This document shows positions 13,170-14,627 of a stretch of 14,627 bases of DNA, one piece after another. Origin of the DNA: UMGS1613 sp963616135 (GTDB lineage: Bacteria > Bacillota_I > Bacilli_A > RF39 > UBA660); NCBI GenBank assembly GCA_963616135.1, contig CAVEJT010000025.1:1-14627 (forward strand), read 5' to 3'. Each line of letters begins with the position of its first letter. The stretch's first letter is position 1. The position numbers and the translations under genes were made by a program. The notes beneath the pieces were generated by a model, which ran no database searches, was not told where the DNA came from, and was given only the letters and a program-made list of their open reading frames with translations.

Positions 13170-13381
13170 CTATAATAAGGTCCATAAATTGGGTATGGAT
13201 AATAATAATTGTTATAATAATAATTAGGTCTATTATAACCATATCCTCCACCATAGAATAAAGGTGCAGCTAAACCACCAGTTATACCACCTAATAAAAA
13301 TGGTCCTAAAAATCCTCCACCTACAAATCTATCACTATTATTTCTGTTAAAATTTTGCGGAAATTGAGTATAATTATACAT
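13166..13381 (-). CDS. Gly/Tyr-rich small protein
   Basis: This 71-residue protein has a polar N-terminus rich in Asn and aromatic residues, a glycine-rich hydrophobic centre (VGGGFLGPFLLGGITGGLAA, residues 20-39) that might enter or cross a membrane, and a tail of repeated Asn-Tyr, Tyr-Pro and Gly-Tyr units. Fifteen residues are Tyr and thirteen Gly. GAAAGGAG on the minus strand (13388-13395) lies six bases before the ATG, and the gene ends in its own hairpin, so it is a real gene. Small proteins of this composition occur in Bacillota, some annotated as spore-coat or surface proteins, but I cannot assign this one. It is the only complete minus-strand gene in the window. Confidence 0.75.
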   Translation of the reverse strand: MYNYTQFPQNFNRNNSDRFVGGGFLGPFLLGGITGGLAAPLFYGGGYGYNRPNYYYNNYYYPYPIYGPYYR

Positions 13382-13433
13382 AAATAACTCCTTTCATGTT
13401 ATAATATGTATTAGAAGGAATAAAGGTGATAAT
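13382..13433. promoter_or_regulatory. Divergent promoter region
   Basis: This 52-base gap feeds genes in both directions. On the + strand TATAAT lies at 13400-13405, with only a weak -35 (TACATA, 13377-13382, 17-base spacer), and AAAGGTG at 13423-13429 is the ribosome site of the aminopeptidase. On the minus strand an overlapping TATTAT (complement of 13401-13406) could serve the Gly/Tyr-rich gene. The two promoters would compete. Confidence 0.4.
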
Positions 13434-14534
13434 ATGGACGAAAGATTAAAAAAATTAAGTAATACAATAGTAAATTATTCAGTAAAAGTAAAAGAAAATG
13501 ATAAAGTATTAATCCAATATGAAAGTACTAAATGTAATCCATTAATAAAATGTTTAATAAAAGATATTTATAAAAATAAAGGTATACCATTTGTAAAATT
13601 AATAGATAATGAGTTAAATTCATTAATACTAGAAAATTCTAATAGTAATGTTATAGATGAGATAGTAAAGCAAAAAACGTATGAGGTTGATAACTTTGAT
13701 GTTTTTATTAGAATTTGTTATACAGAAAATGAATATGAAGACAAAGATATTAAAAGTACGATAAGAAAAGAATTAGGTTCTAAAACTCAAGAAGTTGATG
13801 ACATTAGAATAAATGAAAGGAGATGGACATTACTTAACTATCCATCACTTGTTGATGCTTATAAGGCTCATATGAAATATGATGATTTTTATAATTATGC
13901 AATAGATGTTATGAATGTGGATTATGAGAATTTATCAGATAAAATAAAACCGTTAAAAGAACTAATGGAAAAAACTGATAAAGTAAGAATAGTAGGCCCA
14001 GATACAAATTTAACATTTAGTATAAAAGGGATGCCAGCAATACCTTGTTGCGGTACAGCAAATATACCAGATGGTGAACTTTACACAGCTCCTATTAAAA
14101 CAAGTGTAAATGGTGTTATAACATATAATACACCATCACCATATCATGGAAATATATTTAATAATATTAGATTAGAATTTAGGGATGGTCAAATAGTAAA
14201 TTGTTCAACAACAGAACATAACGATTTATTAAAGGAAATATTTGATACAGATGAAGGAGCAAGATATGTAGGTGAATTTTCACTAGGGTTTAATCCTAAA
14301 ATAACAAAACCTATGGGAGATATTTTATATGATGAAAAAATAATGGGCAGTATACATTTTACACCTGGTAGATGCTATGATGATTGTAATAATGGAAATA
14401 TATCTAGTATACATTGGGATTTAGTATTAATACAAACAGAAGAATATGGTGGAGGAGAAATATATTTTGATGATGTATTAATACGTAAAGATGGAAAATT
14501 TGTACTTGATGAATTAAAGGACTTAAATAACTAA
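13434..14534 (+). CDS. M29-family (AmpS/PepS-type) aminopeptidase
   Basis: This 366-residue cytoplasmic metallo-aminopeptidase of family M29 removes N-terminal residues from peptides using two metal ions. The expected ligands are all present: E215 in IPDGELYTAP, E281 in VGEFSLGFN, H308 in GSIHFTPG, and H327 and D329 in SIHWDLV. The C-terminal GGGEIYFDDVLIRKDGKFV is also typical. The N-terminal domain (about 1-180) is the less conserved half. It is somewhat shorter than the roughly 410 residues of classical members, matching a shorter clostridial-type variant. It has its own ribosome site (AAAGGTG) and terminator and is probably monocistronic, consistent with a housekeeping peptide-turnover role. 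Confidence 0.9.
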   Translation: MDERLKKLSNTIVNYSVKVKENDKVLIQYESTKCNPLIKCLIKDIYKNKGIPFVKLIDNELNSLILENSNSNVIDEIVKQKTYEVDNFDVFIRICYTENEYEDKDIKSTIRKELGSKTQEVDDIRINERRWTLLNYPSLVDAYKAHMKYDDFYNYAIDVMNVDYENLSDKIKPLKELMEKTDKVRIVGPDTNLTFSIKGMPAIPCCGTANIPDGELYTAPIKTSVNGVITYNTPSPYHGNIFNNIRLEFRDGQIVNCSTTEHNDLLKEIFDTDEGARYVGEFSLGFNPKITKPMGDILYDEKIMGSIHFTPGRCYDDCNNGNISSIHWDLVLIQTEEYGGGEIYFDDVLIRKDGKFVLDELKDLNN

Positions 14535-14560
14535 AAAAATTGGATTACTCCAATTCTTTT
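14535..14560. terminator. Bidirectional terminator
   Basis: AATTGGA (14538-14544) pairs with TCCAATT (14549-14555) around TTAC. It has A-rich sequence on the left and CTTTT on the right, so it can end both the aminopeptidase transcript and the minus-strand gene entering from the right edge. Confidence 0.75.
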
Positions 14561-14627
14561 ATATGCTGTTTATTTCATCTTCTGTAAGTCCTGTTGATTT
14601 AATAATTATATCTATAGGTACATTGTT
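14559..14627 (-). CDS. 3' end of a minus-strand gene, cut by the window edge
   Basis: Read on the minus strand, the last 69 bases encode 22 residues, NVPIDIIIKSTGLTEDEINSI after a first Asn, then a TAA stop (complement of 14559-14561). The pattern of a hydrophobic helix followed by TGLTxxEI is the usual last helix of PD-(D/E)XK nuclease family transposase-like (Rpn-type) proteins, and a helix-turn-helix tail is also possible. With so little sequence this is only a suggestion. It converges on the aminopeptidase gene across a shared hairpin. Confidence 0.5.
   Translation of the reverse strand, partial: NNVPIDIIIKSTGLTEDEINSI

Noticed and set aside
1..14627. CRISPR arrays, tRNA or rRNA genes, complete insertion sequences
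   Set aside because: No regularly spaced repeats, no cloverleaf-like or rRNA-like sequence, and no transposase with terminal inverted repeats were seen. The only mobile sequence is the recombinase remnant.

Overview
The window is a very AT-rich, densely packed bacterial chromosome segment, read almost entirely on the + strand. Genes have strong Shine-Dalgarno sites, many stop/start overlaps, and short hairpin terminators followed by T-runs. TGG encodes Trp and TGA is used as a stop (2219-2221 and 5203-5205), so the genetic code is the standard bacterial one. An oxygen-sensitive class III ribonucleotide reductase points to an anaerobic low-GC Bacillota (Bacilli/Clostridia side, probably a gut lineage). 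I cannot place it more finely.

Left part (1-4504): a terminator and a promoter with a dyad lead into a YbaK/EbsC-type aminoacyl-tRNA deacylase. Next comes a damaged locus. The first half of an acyl-CoA dehydrogenase is fused in frame to the last half of a large serine recombinase, and this is followed by a cupin gene that has lost its start. It looks like the scar of a mobile element plus a deletion. After it come an intact aldo/keto reductase, a PAP2 lipid phosphatase and a DgkA-type lipid kinase, the last two overlapping. Those two can plausibly act together on undecaprenyl or other lipid phosphates.

Middle (4505-8050): a DUF1697 protein, a PF06541-type membrane protein with its own consensus promoter, and an OmpR-type response regulator overlapping its membrane histidine kinase.

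Right of centre (8051-11281) is the most unusual block: an anaerobic ribonucleotide reductase operon in which NrdD is split. The 768-residue protein carries the ATP-cone, the barrel, the active-site Cys and the zinc-ribbon cysteines, but stops before the glycyl-radical segment. That segment (RVTGYL) is encoded by a separate 56-codon gene with its own near-perfect Shine-Dalgarno, and this gene overlaps nrdG by one base. The reductase would therefore be assembled from a catalytic subunit, a detachable glycyl-radical subunit and the radical-SAM activase.

Right end (11282-14627): lspA, an RluD-family pseudouridine synthase and an unknown 122-residue protein form an overlapping operon. A convergent Gly/Tyr-rich mini-protein follows on the minus strand, then an M29 aminopeptidase reading away from it. 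The last 69 bases hold the 3' end of another minus-strand gene. The hairpins that close the nrd and lspA operons are near-identical copies of each other.
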